53,188 nt of DNA, taken from contig DDUL01000051.1 of assembly GCA_002344785.1 (NCBI GenBank), positions 5,150 through 58,337 of the forward strand, read 5' to 3'. Shown in pieces: positions 16,434 through 24,887 of the stretch. The stretch's first letter is position 1; the number at the start of each line of letters is the position of its first letter. The translations under genes were made by a program, and so were the position numbers. The notes beneath the pieces were generated by a model. That model did no database searches. It had not been told where the DNA came from and saw only the letters and a list, made by a program, of their open reading frames with translations. This DNA is from Bdellovibrionaceae bacterium UBA2339. GTDB lineage: Bacteria; Bdellovibrionota; Bdellovibrionia; Bdellovibrionales; JAMPXM01.

Positions 16434-17777
16434 GTGAATTCACCCTATCTTTTGAGCTGTAAAATTACGCACACGGCCCTTCGGGATCTTGAGCGCCGAG
16501 GCGCCCCGATGGAGTCGCTTTACGACGGCTTTGATTGGTCGATTGGATTTTTGCGCGATCCGGGTCAGTGGCTCGAGGCCGATAAGCTTGAGAGCGTCCT
16601 CGGGACTCTCGAAGAGATTGAGCGCGGCCTGCATTTGCATGAGGTCAGCGGTGATTACTTTACGCGCTTGGGACATGAGTCGCCGCGCTTAAAAGCATGG
16701 GGAGCGCTCGACAGCGTGCTGCGAATCTTGCCGCATCCACGCGAACTTTACGCGCAACCCGAACGCTTCCTCGGCCAATTCGTATCGCCCATGTCGCCTC
16801 CACGCTTTTTTGAGCGCAGTGAATCTCGCGTCAGCTTCAGATTCGATTTTCCCGTCGATCGATTCCCGCGTTCCGCGCGCTTTTTGAAAGCTGTGTTGGA
16901 AGCGCTGCCGGAATTCATTGGCAGTGGTCGAGCGCATGCGCCGCACGCGCATGTCGAGTGGATCGGCGATCGAGTTTTGATCGATTGGTCTGATCGCCAG
17001 GTGGGCTTTGAGGCGACACCTCAGTCGGGGCTGACCGAGCCGGTGCTCAGTCCTGAATTGGCGCGCACCATATTGGCGGATCTTGCCAGTTCACAGCGCG
17101 AGGTTGAAGTCGCGCGGGCTCGCGTGAAAGAGCTGGAGCAGCAGTTGCTTCAAGCTTCAGCTCCGTCTTCTGTTCAGACACCTTTGCCGAAGGCTGGGCC
17201 GGGCTCAACCGCTGCATCCTCGCACAGCGAAGATCGCTTGCGAGCTGCGCTTCACGAAGTGTATCGCTTCAGCGACTACTTCGCTCGCGCGCAGCAGATG
17301 GTGACCTTGCTCAGTCGCCCGGGCGTGCGTGCACCGGAGATCGAAACTCTGCATCGCCGTTTGGGTTGGGAGAAAGTTCAGCACGAGGCCACCGAGTGCA
17401 CGCGTCTCGCTGTTGCGATCTTGCAAGGCCAATCGCCGACTGAGTCGGCGATTTCGTCAGTGAGCGAGACGGACTCCAGCGACTCCGCGGTGTCCCCGCC
17501 GTGGCAAGCTCCTCGGGGCGCGCAAGTTGTCCTCGGCGGCCTTGAACTGATGGCAGAGACGCGTTCAGCTCACCCGCAATCTTCACGAAACGAAGGCGTT
17601 CGCCAGACGTCGTTGCTTAACCCGCAAACGCTTCCGTCCGAAGCGACGTTCTTGCCGACTTTCACGCAAGAGTCTCGCCCCAGTTTGGAGACTTCGAAGT
17701 TGAAGGCGTCCACCGCGCGACAATTGAAATCGACCAAAAAATCCCAGGCGAAGCCTGAAGCAGGAGTTCGACTATGA
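16434..17777 (+). CDS. Hypothetical protein with sensor-like N-terminus and coiled coil
   Basis: A 447-residue soluble protein. Residues 1-185 form a folded domain (FLRDPGQWLEADKLESVLGT, then FLGQFVSPMSPPRFFERSES), whose layout recalls ligand-sensing N-terminal domains of bacterial regulators; the family is not certain. A coiled coil follows at about 215-245 (LASSQREVEVARARVKELEQQ), then a helical segment and a Ser/Pro/Thr-rich low-complexity C-terminus of about 120 residues. No DNA-binding or catalytic motif is evident. Start GTG 16434. Its stop overlaps the enolase ATG by 4 bases (ATGA), so the two are translationally coupled. Confidence 0.6.
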   Translation: MNSPYLLSCKITHTALRDLERRGAPMESLYDGFDWSIGFLRDPGQWLEADKLESVLGTLEEIERGLHLHEVSGDYFTRLGHESPRLKAWGALDSVLRILPHPRELYAQPERFLGQFVSPMSPPRFFERSESRVSFRFDFPVDRFPRSARFLKAVLEALPEFIGSGRAHAPHAHVEWIGDRVLIDWSDRQVGFEATPQSGLTEPVLSPELARTILADLASSQREVEVARARVKELEQQLLQASAPSSVQTPLPKAGPGSTAASSHSEDRLRAALHEVYRFSDYFARAQQMVTLLSRPGVRAPEIETLHRRLGWEKVQHEATECTRLAVAILQGQSPTESAISSVSETDSSDSAVSPPWQAPRGAQVVLGGLELMAETRSAHPQSSRNEGVRQTSLLNPQTLPSEATFLPTFTQESRPSLETSKLKASTARQLKSTKKSQAKPEAGVRL

Positions 17778-19081
17778 CGCAAGTTACGCCCCACCACTCA
17801 GCTTTAGCGATCACGGCCGTCCACGCTCGGGAAATTCTCGATAGTCGCGGAAATCCGACGGTTGAAGTTGATGTCATGCTCGCCAGCGGTGCTTATGGCC
17901 GAGCCGCCGTTCCCAGCGGGGCCTCGACAGGCGCTCACGAAGCTGTTGAGCTTCGCGACGGCGACGCCAAACGCTACATGGGAAAAGGCGTGATGACCGC
18001 AGTTCGTCACGTCAACGAAGTCATTGCCCCCGAGCTTCGCGGAATGCAGGTCACGGAGCAGGCGAAGATCGACGCCAAACTTTTGTCGGTGGACGCGACA
18101 CCCAACAAAGCGCGACTGGGTGCGAACGCGATTCTCGGCGTCTCGCTCGCGTGCGCTCAGGCCGCCGCTCGAGCACTTGGTCAGCCGCTGTATCGATATG
18201 TCGGCGGCGTGCACGCCACGCGATTGCCGGTGCCGCTCATGAACGTCCTCAACGGCGGCGCACACGCGGACAACGGCCTTGATGTGCAAGAGTTCATGAT
18301 TGTACCGGTGTCGATGCCATCGTTTCGCGAAGCCCTGCGCGCGGGCTCGGAAGTCTTTCATGCTCTCAAGAAGGTTCTCTCCAAAAAGGGTCTCGCTACA
18401 GGTGTGGGTGACGAAGGTGGCTTCGCGCCCAAGCTGAAGAACAATCGTGAAGCGCTGGAATTACTCAGCGAAGCCATCACGGCTGCGGGCTACAAGCCTG
18501 GGCGCGATGTGTTTCTTGCGCTCGACGTTGCGGCGACGGAATTGTTCGAGGGCGGCAAGTATCGTTGGGAAGGACAAAGTCTGACGGGCGAACAGCTCGC
18601 CGAGGTCTATCGCAGTTGGGCCAAAGATTTTCCTTTGGTCAGCATCGAAGACGGATTTTCGGAAGACGATTGGGCGTCATGGATCAAGTTCACGCAGTCA
18701 ACGGGTGAACGACTGCAATTGGTCGGTGATGACTTATTTGTCACCAATCCAACTCGCGTGCAGCGCGGAATCAAAGAGGGCGCGGCCAACGCCTTGTTGG
18801 TCAAAGTGAATCAAATCGGCTCGCTGTCTGAAACCTGTGAGGCGGTTCGCTTGGCCACGGCTCACAAGATGGCGACGGTGATGTCGCACAGATCTGGTGA
18901 GACCGAAGATGCCACGATCGCGGATCTGGCGGTGGCGCTGTCTTGTCCGCAGATCAAGACGGGAAGTCTCTGCCGAGGCGAGCGCACAGCGAAGTACAAT
19001 CAGCTTTTGCGCATCGAGGAAGACCTGGGAGCTTCAGCGCAGTATTGGGGCGCGCAGGCTTTCCGCGGCCTTCTCGGATAA
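17774..19081 (+). CDS. eno: Enolase
   Basis: A 435-residue glycolytic enzyme converting 2-phosphoglycerate and phosphoenolpyruvate. Family landmarks include REILDSRGNPTVEVDV at the N-terminus, PLMNVLNGGAHADNGLD, GDEGGFAPKL, the metal/substrate segment SIEDGFSEDDW and MSHRSGETEDATIADLAVA. Length matches bacterial enolases (about 430). It is coupled to the preceding gene by an ATGA overlap and followed by ftsB after 119 bases, the eno-ftsB neighbourhood found in many proteobacteria. Confidence 0.98.
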   Translation: MTQVTPHHSALAITAVHAREILDSRGNPTVEVDVMLASGAYGRAAVPSGASTGAHEAVELRDGDAKRYMGKGVMTAVRHVNEVIAPELRGMQVTEQAKIDAKLLSVDATPNKARLGANAILGVSLACAQAAARALGQPLYRYVGGVHATRLPVPLMNVLNGGAHADNGLDVQEFMIVPVSMPSFREALRAGSEVFHALKKVLSKKGLATGVGDEGGFAPKLKNNREALELLSEAITAAGYKPGRDVFLALDVAATELFEGGKYRWEGQSLTGEQLAEVYRSWAKDFPLVSIEDGFSEDDWASWIKFTQSTGERLQLVGDDLFVTNPTRVQRGIKEGAANALLVKVNQIGSLSETCEAVRLATAHKMATVMSHRSGETEDATIADLAVALSCPQIKTGSLCRGERTAKYNQLLRIEEDLGASAQYWGAQAFRGLLG

Positions 19082-19200
19082 ACACCGGTCGAGTCGCTCT
19101 TCGCGTGAAGGCCCGATCAAAGTCGAGGCTTGAAATTAGCCGATGCTCGCTCGACAAACTCCGACGCGAATCGCAAACTGAAAGCGATTTGTGAGGGGTC

Positions 19201-19575
19201 ATGCGCATTTGGATCGAAAACTTCCGCACAGCACTTCAGCATCCATGGCGGGTCGCGCTTCTGACCTTGATTGTAGTCGGTGGACTGATGTTGTTGGACG
19301 GGACGCTCTATCGAATATGGGCGCTCAATCGCGACGCTCAACAACTCAGTGAGCGAATCGCGCAGCTGCAAGCGCGCGTGGCCGATCATCAACGCCAACT
19401 GAAAGCCGTGCAGAATCCAGTTTATATCGAGAAAATGGCGCGTGAGCGTTTGGACCTTGTTCGCGAAGGCGACTTGATCTTCATTTTTTCCGGAAGCGAA
19501 GTGCCGATTCCCGCGGCCACGAACGCCACATCTCAGTCGAGATCGACCTCGCCATCGACCCGCGCATCTCGCTAG
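19201..19575 (+). CDS. ftsB: FtsB/DivIC-like septum formation initiator
   Basis: A 124-residue bitopic membrane protein. One transmembrane helix (VALLTLIVVGGLMLLDGTLY, about residues 18-38) is followed by a coiled coil (RDAQQLSERIAQLQARVADH) and the FtsB/DivIC signature around NPVYIEKMARERLDLVREGD. In the divisome FtsB bridges FtsQ and FtsL and activates septal wall synthesis. The C-terminal Ser/Thr tail is low complexity. The position after eno supports the call. Confidence 0.88.
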   Translation: MRIWIENFRTALQHPWRVALLTLIVVGGLMLLDGTLYRIWALNRDAQQLSERIAQLQARVADHQRQLKAVQNPVYIEKMARERLDLVREGDLIFIFSGSEVPIPAATNATSQSRSTSPSTRASR

Positions 19576-19684
19576 TTCCGCGCCCGCTCTGCCGCAGGAC
19601 AAGCTTGCGTGACACCGAGCGCTTAGGGTGAAATTCTCCCACGCATCGCGGACCATCAAACTGGATTCGACTTGGGAGACTTGC

Positions 19685-20089
19685 ATGAGCAAAAACTCAA
19701 ACTCACAGCCCACAGCTCAGGCTCTCGATCACTTACCGCAGTTCTCGGCGCGCTGGATCTCTCAACTTCGACACGGTCTGGGCTTGAGCCGAGCCGACTT
19801 CGCGCGACGTTTGCAACCGCAATCGGCTTCGGGTCGCAAAGTGACCTGGGAAGATGTCGCGAATTGGGAAAGCGATCGCGCGACCGTACCGGTCGAGCTT
19901 CACGGAATTTTGTTCCGCATGTCCCATCAGTCCGAGGCCTTCAACGAACGCACGCGCCTGCGGCCGATTGCCGAGTCGGCGATGGCCGAGTTCAAACTCA
20001 CGCAGATCGAAGCTCATGATCTCGACGAGCTCGAAGAGCGTCTCGCCGATGTTCGCCCTGGCAAAGCCTCCAACGGCCACGGCGGTTGA
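19685..20089 (+). CDS. XRE-like helix-turn-helix protein
   Basis: A 134-residue protein whose residues 20-75 read as an XRE/Cro-type helix-turn-helix (ISQLRHGLGLSRADFARRLQ, then VTWEDVANWESDRATVP). The rest is acidic and helical. It probably binds DNA, but the target is unknown. The ATG at 19685 follows TTGGGAG at good spacing; the frame is open from 19628, but that start lacks a site. It ends 4 bases before polA, so both are probably in one transcript. Confidence 0.72.
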   Translation: MSKNSNSQPTAQALDHLPQFSARWISQLRHGLGLSRADFARRLQPQSASGRKVTWEDVANWESDRATVPVELHGILFRMSHQSEAFNERTRLRPIAESAMAEFKLTQIEAHDLDELEERLADVRPGKASNGHGG

Positions 20090-20093
20090 GCGA

Positions 20094-22811
20094 ATGTCTC
20101 GATCGCGCCCACAACTTTATCTGGTCGATGTGAGTGCGCTTTACTTTCGTGCCTTTTACGCGATTCGTATGCTGACAACTCCCGCGGGCCAGCCGGCCAA
20201 TGCCATTTACGGATTTCTCAGCATGACCACAAAACTGCTTCGTGAAATCCGGCCCGACTACGTGGCCTTTTGCTTTGACCTTCCGACGCCTAGCTTTCGT
20301 AAGGCGCTGGATGAAAGATACAAAGCGAATCGAAGTGAAATGCCCGAAGACTTGGTGCCGCAAGTGCCTTGGTTCAGGCGGCTTTCGGAAGCCATGGGCG
20401 TGGCCTGTTTTGAGAAGGAAGGCTACGAAGCCGACGATTTGATCGGCTCGCTGGCTCGCTTTGGCGAGGCGCAGGCTTGCGACGTCGTGATCGTCAGCGG
20501 TGACAAAGACTTTGGCCAACTCGTCAGTCCACAGATCACACTCTACGATACGATGAAGGATTTGCGATTAGATCGCGAGGGGGTTCGTGAAAAGTGGGGC
20601 GTGTGGCCCGAGCAAATGATCGACTACCTGGCGATCGTCGGCGATTCCTCGGACAATATTCCCGGTGTCGCGGGCATTGGCCCAAAAGGTGCCGTGAAAC
20701 TTCTCGATGAATATGGCCGGCTCGAAGAAGTGTACGCTCGCCTTGAGCAAATTAAGCCCGAGGGTACGCAGCGCAAACTTCGCGAAGCCCGGGATGAAGC
20801 CTTTCTCTCGCAGAAGCTCGTCACCATCGTTACGGATCTTCCCATCGTACAATCTTTGGAAGAGCTTCGCCTCAAGGAGATTCATCGACCCGAACTACAA
20901 GCTTTGCTCGATGAACTGGGATTTAAGAGCATTTCCCGACAACTTCTTGGCCAAGCGACTGATGTGCCCGCAACTCCCGCGACGCCAAAGCCACCTCCGG
21001 CACCCGTGCCCGATTCGGCCAAGCCCTTCGTAAAGCCCGCACCTCAAAGCAGCATGCTGACCGCTGAGCAAAAGTCAGCAGGCCCGTTGAGTGCCGAGCC
21101 CATAGCGAATCAAGCCGAGCGAAACTCAGCATCTTCGATGTCTTCACTTCAAGGCTCGGACTTCGAGCCGGGCCCCTTCTGGGAAGAAGCCCGCCTTCGA
21201 ACGGAAGAAGTCGCCTCCAAGTTGGCGAGCGTTGATCCAAAGCAAGAGCTTTGGTTGATGCGAAACGAGCGTGGAGTTTACCTGGGCGACGGGAAGTCGG
21301 TGTACACGCTCGAGGGCGATCCGAAAAATCTCGCCGAGGCACTCCGCGGCCGACGGCTTTCGGGCTTTGATGTGAAGTCCGTGGCTCATCACTTGGGACT
21401 TTCGGATTTCCATGTGGCTTGGGATGCGCAGCTCGCCAGCTACGTGGATCGCGCGCGTGAAGTGGAACTTGAGCGCGAACTTTTCGTAAAGCAAATCGGT
21501 CAGTCGCTTCCTGACTTTGCGACGCCGGCGCAGCTTCTCGGCTTTCATTTCGCTCTTCGCCGCGTGCTCGAAGCGCGGCTCAAGCAATGGGACGGGCTGC
21601 GCATCTTGCAGCAGTTCGAGTTACCCTTGGTGCCCATTTTGTACCGCATGGAGCGGCACGGGATTCTGGTCGATTCGAAAATCTTGTCGGCGCAGTCCGC
21701 CGAGCTCGCCGAAGATTTGCAGCGACTCGAAAAGCAAATTCACGAGGCCGCGGGCGAGACTTTCAACGTCGGCAGTCCCAAACAGTTGGCGCAAATTCTC
21801 TTCGTGAAGTTGGGTTTACCGCCCGGCAAGAAGACCAAGACGGGATTTTCCACGGATAACGAAGTGCTTGAAGGCTTGGATCATCCCATCGCGCAACAAG
21901 TCTTGGAGTGGCGCGAGGCTGCCAAACTCAAATCCACCTATGTGGACGCCTTGCCCCTACTGCGGGCTGAAGATGGTCGCGTGCACACCACCTTCAATCA
22001 GGCTTTGACCGCCACGGGTCGACTGTCCAGCACCAATCCGAATCTGCAGAATATCCCCATTCGCACCGAGCGCGGTAATCGCGTGCGCCATGCCTTTATC
22101 GCGCCCGCGGGCGGGAAATTGCTCAGCGCCGATTACTCGCAAATTGAATTGCGTATTCTGGCCCACGTGAGTGGTGATCCCGGATTGATTCGGGCCTTCG
22201 AAGCCGGTCATGACATTCATGCCGCGACCGCCGCCGAAGTTTTTGGATTATCGCTCGCCGAAGTGACGCCCGAACATCGTCGTCGCGCCAAAGCGATCAA
22301 TTTTGGTTTGGCTTACGGACAAGGCGCATTTGGCCTCGCCGAGAATCTCGGTATTCCAAGAGGCGAAGCGCAGAAGATCATCGACAGATACTTCCAGAAA
22401 TTTTCTCGCGTTCGCGACTACATGACGGAGACCGTGGAGTTCGCGCAAAAGCATGGTTATGTCGAAACTCTGTTTGGTCGAAGACGTTTCTTGCCCGAGC
22501 TTTCGGCCAAAATGCCGGCGGTGAAGAAGTTCGGCGAGCGCGCCGCGATCAATGCTCCGATTCAGGGCGCAGCCAGTGACTTGGTCAAAAAAGCGATGAT
22601 CGACGTCGATGTGCGGCTTCGCGAGCAAAAACTTTCCACGGCGCATATGCTGCTTCAGGTGCATGACGAACTCGTGTTCGAGGTCGCCGAGAATCAGCTG
22701 GCCGAGCTCAAAGCTCAAGCTGTGCTGGCTATGACTCAAACTCACCAGCTCAAGGTTCCTCTCGTCGTGAACACAGGGAGCGGCTCGGATTGGTACTCAG
22801 CTCACTCTTGA
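20094..22811 (+). CDS. polA: DNA polymerase I
   Basis: A 905-residue replication/repair polymerase. The N-terminal 5'-3' exonuclease (residues 1-290) is complete (YLVDVSALYFRAFYAI, GYEADDLIGSLA, VSGDKDFGQLV, GDSSDNIPGVAGIGPKGA). The middle domain has the 3'-5' exonuclease fold but lacks the DxE metal ligands; the corresponding segment reads LWLMRNERGVYL. The polymerase domain has motif A DYSQIELR (D680), motif B RRRAKAINFGLAYG and motif C HDE (857-859). The frame is open from 19854, but ATG 20094 starts the true exonuclease homology. A Pro/Ala/Ser-rich linker joins the first two domains. Confidence 0.96.
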   Translation: MSRSRPQLYLVDVSALYFRAFYAIRMLTTPAGQPANAIYGFLSMTTKLLREIRPDYVAFCFDLPTPSFRKALDERYKANRSEMPEDLVPQVPWFRRLSEAMGVACFEKEGYEADDLIGSLARFGEAQACDVVIVSGDKDFGQLVSPQITLYDTMKDLRLDREGVREKWGVWPEQMIDYLAIVGDSSDNIPGVAGIGPKGAVKLLDEYGRLEEVYARLEQIKPEGTQRKLREARDEAFLSQKLVTIVTDLPIVQSLEELRLKEIHRPELQALLDELGFKSISRQLLGQATDVPATPATPKPPPAPVPDSAKPFVKPAPQSSMLTAEQKSAGPLSAEPIANQAERNSASSMSSLQGSDFEPGPFWEEARLRTEEVASKLASVDPKQELWLMRNERGVYLGDGKSVYTLEGDPKNLAEALRGRRLSGFDVKSVAHHLGLSDFHVAWDAQLASYVDRAREVELERELFVKQIGQSLPDFATPAQLLGFHFALRRVLEARLKQWDGLRILQQFELPLVPILYRMERHGILVDSKILSAQSAELAEDLQRLEKQIHEAAGETFNVGSPKQLAQILFVKLGLPPGKKTKTGFSTDNEVLEGLDHPIAQQVLEWREAAKLKSTYVDALPLLRAEDGRVHTTFNQALTATGRLSSTNPNLQNIPIRTERGNRVRHAFIAPAGGKLLSADYSQIELRILAHVSGDPGLIRAFEAGHDIHAATAAEVFGLSLAEVTPEHRRRAKAINFGLAYGQGAFGLAENLGIPRGEAQKIIDRYFQKFSRVRDYMTETVEFAQKHGYVETLFGRRRFLPELSAKMPAVKKFGERAAINAPIQGAASDLVKKAMIDVDVRLREQKLSTAHMLLQVHDELVFEVAENQLAELKAQAVLAMTQTHQLKVPLVVNTGSGSDWYSAHS

Positions 22812-22834
22812 ATCAAAGATGGGGAAGTGGGCGA

Positions 22835-23491
22835 TCAGTTGGTTTCCCAGCCGACAACTCGACCGGCTTCAAAGATCACAATTCGTCGCTCGGTCGCGTA
22901 GCCTTCACTTGAAGTCACTTGTTCGGTGTAATGCCATCGCTCGTTGCCATACATGGGTTGTCCAGCGACCTCCACCTCATCGGGCGGGCCCCAAGAGTCG
23001 CGGACGGCCGCACGAGTCATCCCCAACATGATGTCATTTTGTCCGATGAGCATTTGCACGTCGGGCGGGTGGTCGATCTTTTCGCCGCCGATTTTGCGAG
23101 CGGACAGAAAGCGTTCGCGCGCCACGCTGGATTCCAAGTTCAAGTAGTGGAGTCGCTCATCATCCGATCGCAGATAAGGCTTCGCCTCAAAGTAGCGCTC
23201 ACGCTCTTGTTTGCCTTCAAGCCGACGCTCCGCCTTGAGCAAGAGCTGTCGCTTCTCCAAACTTCTTGAGTCCGCACGGCCGCCCAGCTCAATTTGCGCT
23301 TTGGCGGCGAACTCTCGCTCGCGGTCTTTTTGGACGGACTGCGTGCCAAAGGCCTCTTCTTGTTCGCGAAAGGCGTAGCCTGAGCCCGGCGATCTTTGTA
23401 CGAAAGCACAAGAGCTCAACGACAAGAGTGCAAGTGAGGCGCAGGCTCTCATCACCAAGACCTTCGTCGAAATCCATCCCGACTTTCGCAT
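22835..23491 (-). CDS. Outer-membrane-type lipoprotein with BamE/SmpA-like C-terminus
   Basis: A 218-residue lipoprotein. The signal VMRACASLALLSLSSC ends in a lipobox cysteine (about residue 21). The middle is strongly charged and helical (ERERYFEAKPYLRSDDERLH). The C-terminal 75 residues (MLIGQNDIMLGMTRAAVRDS, then WGPPDEVEVAGQPMYGNERWHY) have the G-M-T...W-G-P-P pattern of BamE/SmpA-like domains. The frame is open to 23869; ATG 23491 is preferred because it opens the signal peptide and has a GGGGGG site, with 23503 as an alternative. It has its own FliA-type promoter and is divergent from the FliL-like gene. Confidence 0.78.
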   Translation of the reverse strand: MRKSGWISTKVLVMRACASLALLSLSSCAFVQRSPGSGYAFREQEEAFGTQSVQKDREREFAAKAQIELGGRADSRSLEKRQLLLKAERRLEGKQERERYFEAKPYLRSDDERLHYLNLESSVARERFLSARKIGGEKIDHPPDVQMLIGQNDIMLGMTRAAVRDSWGPPDEVEVAGQPMYGNERWHYTEQVTSSEGYATERRIVIFEAGRVVGWETN

Positions 23492-23525
23492 TTGGCCCCC
23501 CATCTTCCTATGACGGCACTCTTCG

Positions 23526-23552
23526 TTATCGGCCGCTCGGCATCTCAATTTG
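23526..23552 (-). promoter_or_regulatory. Putative FliA promoter of the lipoprotein gene
   Basis: On the minus strand a perfect GCCGATAA (23526-23533) is preceded at exactly 11 bases by CAAATTGA (23545-23552; FliA -35 consensus TAAAGTTT). The predicted start near 23519 leaves a leader of about 28 bases. This is the best FliA match in the window. Confidence 0.65.
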
Positions 23553-23696
23553 AGTCGAGACTTTGTGTGAGCCACTGAGAGATTGTTGAAATCCGCTGTC
23601 TCGATCAGCTTTCGCGTGGCAACATGAGTGGGTGTCGGGACGCAAGTCGAAGTACGGGCCTGAGCGCGAGATCGGGTAACTTGGAGTTGGTGATCG

Positions 23697-24830
23697 ATGT
23701 CGAATGAGCAAAATAGCGGCGACCTCATCAATCTCGAAGATATTGTTCGAGATCTCGGCTCGAACACTCCTGCTCCGAAGATTTCGGAATCTCGACCTCC
23801 GTCGAGTGAGGGCGGTGGCGGCGAGAAGGAAGGCGAGAAGAAAAATTCCGCCCCAGCCACCTCAAGCAAAGCCTCGGATGAGCAACCTGCGGCTCAGCAG
23901 CCGCGACCGCTTGATGATGATCAGCTGGATTCCTTGCTGAGCGAAGGCTCGCCTGAATTCGCGGCGAGCCTCAAAGAAATTCGCGAAGCCCAAGAAGGCT
24001 TGTCGGCAGAGGCCGACATCGCGCCGCTTGAGTCCGACGCTGAGGTCCGCGACCTCGTGGTGGCCAACCTTCGCGGCCTCACGCTTCGCGATCGAATCAA
24101 GTTTTTGCGCCAGCGAGCGCAACATCGACTCGCCGATCTGTGGCGTTGGTGTCGCGAGAAGTTTGCAAAGCTGTTCGTTTATCTCAAGACGGAAGGGCGA
24201 GCGGCGCTGATCGCGGGACTTCAGCTACTTGTGCAAAAACTCCGTGAGCTTCTTCGGGCAACGATCGATCGAGTGGAGCGAGCTCGACGCGATTTTTCCG
24301 CGCTCTCCGCACAACAAAAGCTGGCCGTCATCGGCGCGCTCGGTGCGACGGCACTCGCCGGTTGGATCGTGCTTCGCATGCTCGATGAACAACTTTTGCC
24401 ACCTTCAAAGCGCCCTTGGATCGGAGCCATGTCCGACGTCGCCGATCGCAAGTTTGAAATTCGGGCTGGCGCGAGTTTCGAAGACTTCAACGATCCGCTG
24501 TTGCACCCCGAGTTCATTGTGCTGCTTGAGCGTGTGATCGTGAACCTCGCGCGTACGCCTGAGAGTCGGGGCGTGCCGATGGCGTTGGTGGACCTGTTTC
24601 TACAATCGGATCGGCGCGAGACGGCCGTCGAGTTGAAGGACAGAGAAATCGAAGTTCGCGATACAGTTGCCCGCGCGATTGAAGGCATGACTTACCCCGA
24701 GTTGGCGGAAGAGGCGGGAAAGACAAAGATGAAGCTCTTGGTTCGGCGTGATCTCAACAATCTCCTCACGCAAGGAAAAGTCCGTCGGGTTTACATCAAA
24801 ACCATCGTGCTCAATCCTGACGAGACTTAG
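23697..24830 (+). CDS. Enlarged FliL-like membrane protein
   Basis: A 377-residue protein. About 205 N-terminal residues are cytoplasmic: an acidic, Ser/Pro-rich disordered region (1-75), then basic amphipathic helices (TLRDRIKFLRQRAQHRLADL). One transmembrane helix lies at about 208-226 (LAVIGALGATALAGWIVL). The periplasmic C-terminus (about 260-377) matches the FliL fold: a beta-strand pair, then VRDTVARAIEGMTYPELAEE and LLVRRDLNNLLTQGKVRRVY. Classical FliL (about 160 residues) stabilises flagellar stators; the long cytoplasmic part here is unusual. No flagellar gene is adjacent, so a role at another ion-driven motor is possible. Start ATG with TTGGAG upstream. Confidence 0.7.
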   Translation: MSNEQNSGDLINLEDIVRDLGSNTPAPKISESRPPSSEGGGGEKEGEKKNSAPATSSKASDEQPAAQQPRPLDDDQLDSLLSEGSPEFAASLKEIREAQEGLSAEADIAPLESDAEVRDLVVANLRGLTLRDRIKFLRQRAQHRLADLWRWCREKFAKLFVYLKTEGRAALIAGLQLLVQKLRELLRATIDRVERARRDFSALSAQQKLAVIGALGATALAGWIVLRMLDEQLLPPSKRPWIGAMSDVADRKFEIRAGASFEDFNDPLLHPEFIVLLERVIVNLARTPESRGVPMALVDLFLQSDRRETAVELKDREIEVRDTVARAIEGMTYPELAEEAGKTKMKLLVRRDLNNLLTQGKVRRVYIKTIVLNPDET

Positions 24831-24839
24831 AGAACGCAG

Positions 24840-24862
24840 CCTTGGACGTCCTTGTCCAAAGG
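24840..24862. other. Hairpin between convergent genes
   Basis: CCTTGGAC pairs with GTCCAAAGG (one bulge) in the 57-base gap between the FliL-like gene and the sigma-54 activator. There is no T-tract, so a terminator is only possible. Confidence 0.25.
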
Positions 24863-24887
24863 AATTCACTGCGCTCCAGCGAAGAAG

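Noticed and set aside
16577..16585. GCCGATAA on the plus strand, a perfect FliA -10
   Set aside because: It lies inside the 16434-17777 coding region (encoding Ala-Asp-Lys), has no -35 partner, and no gene starts nearby.
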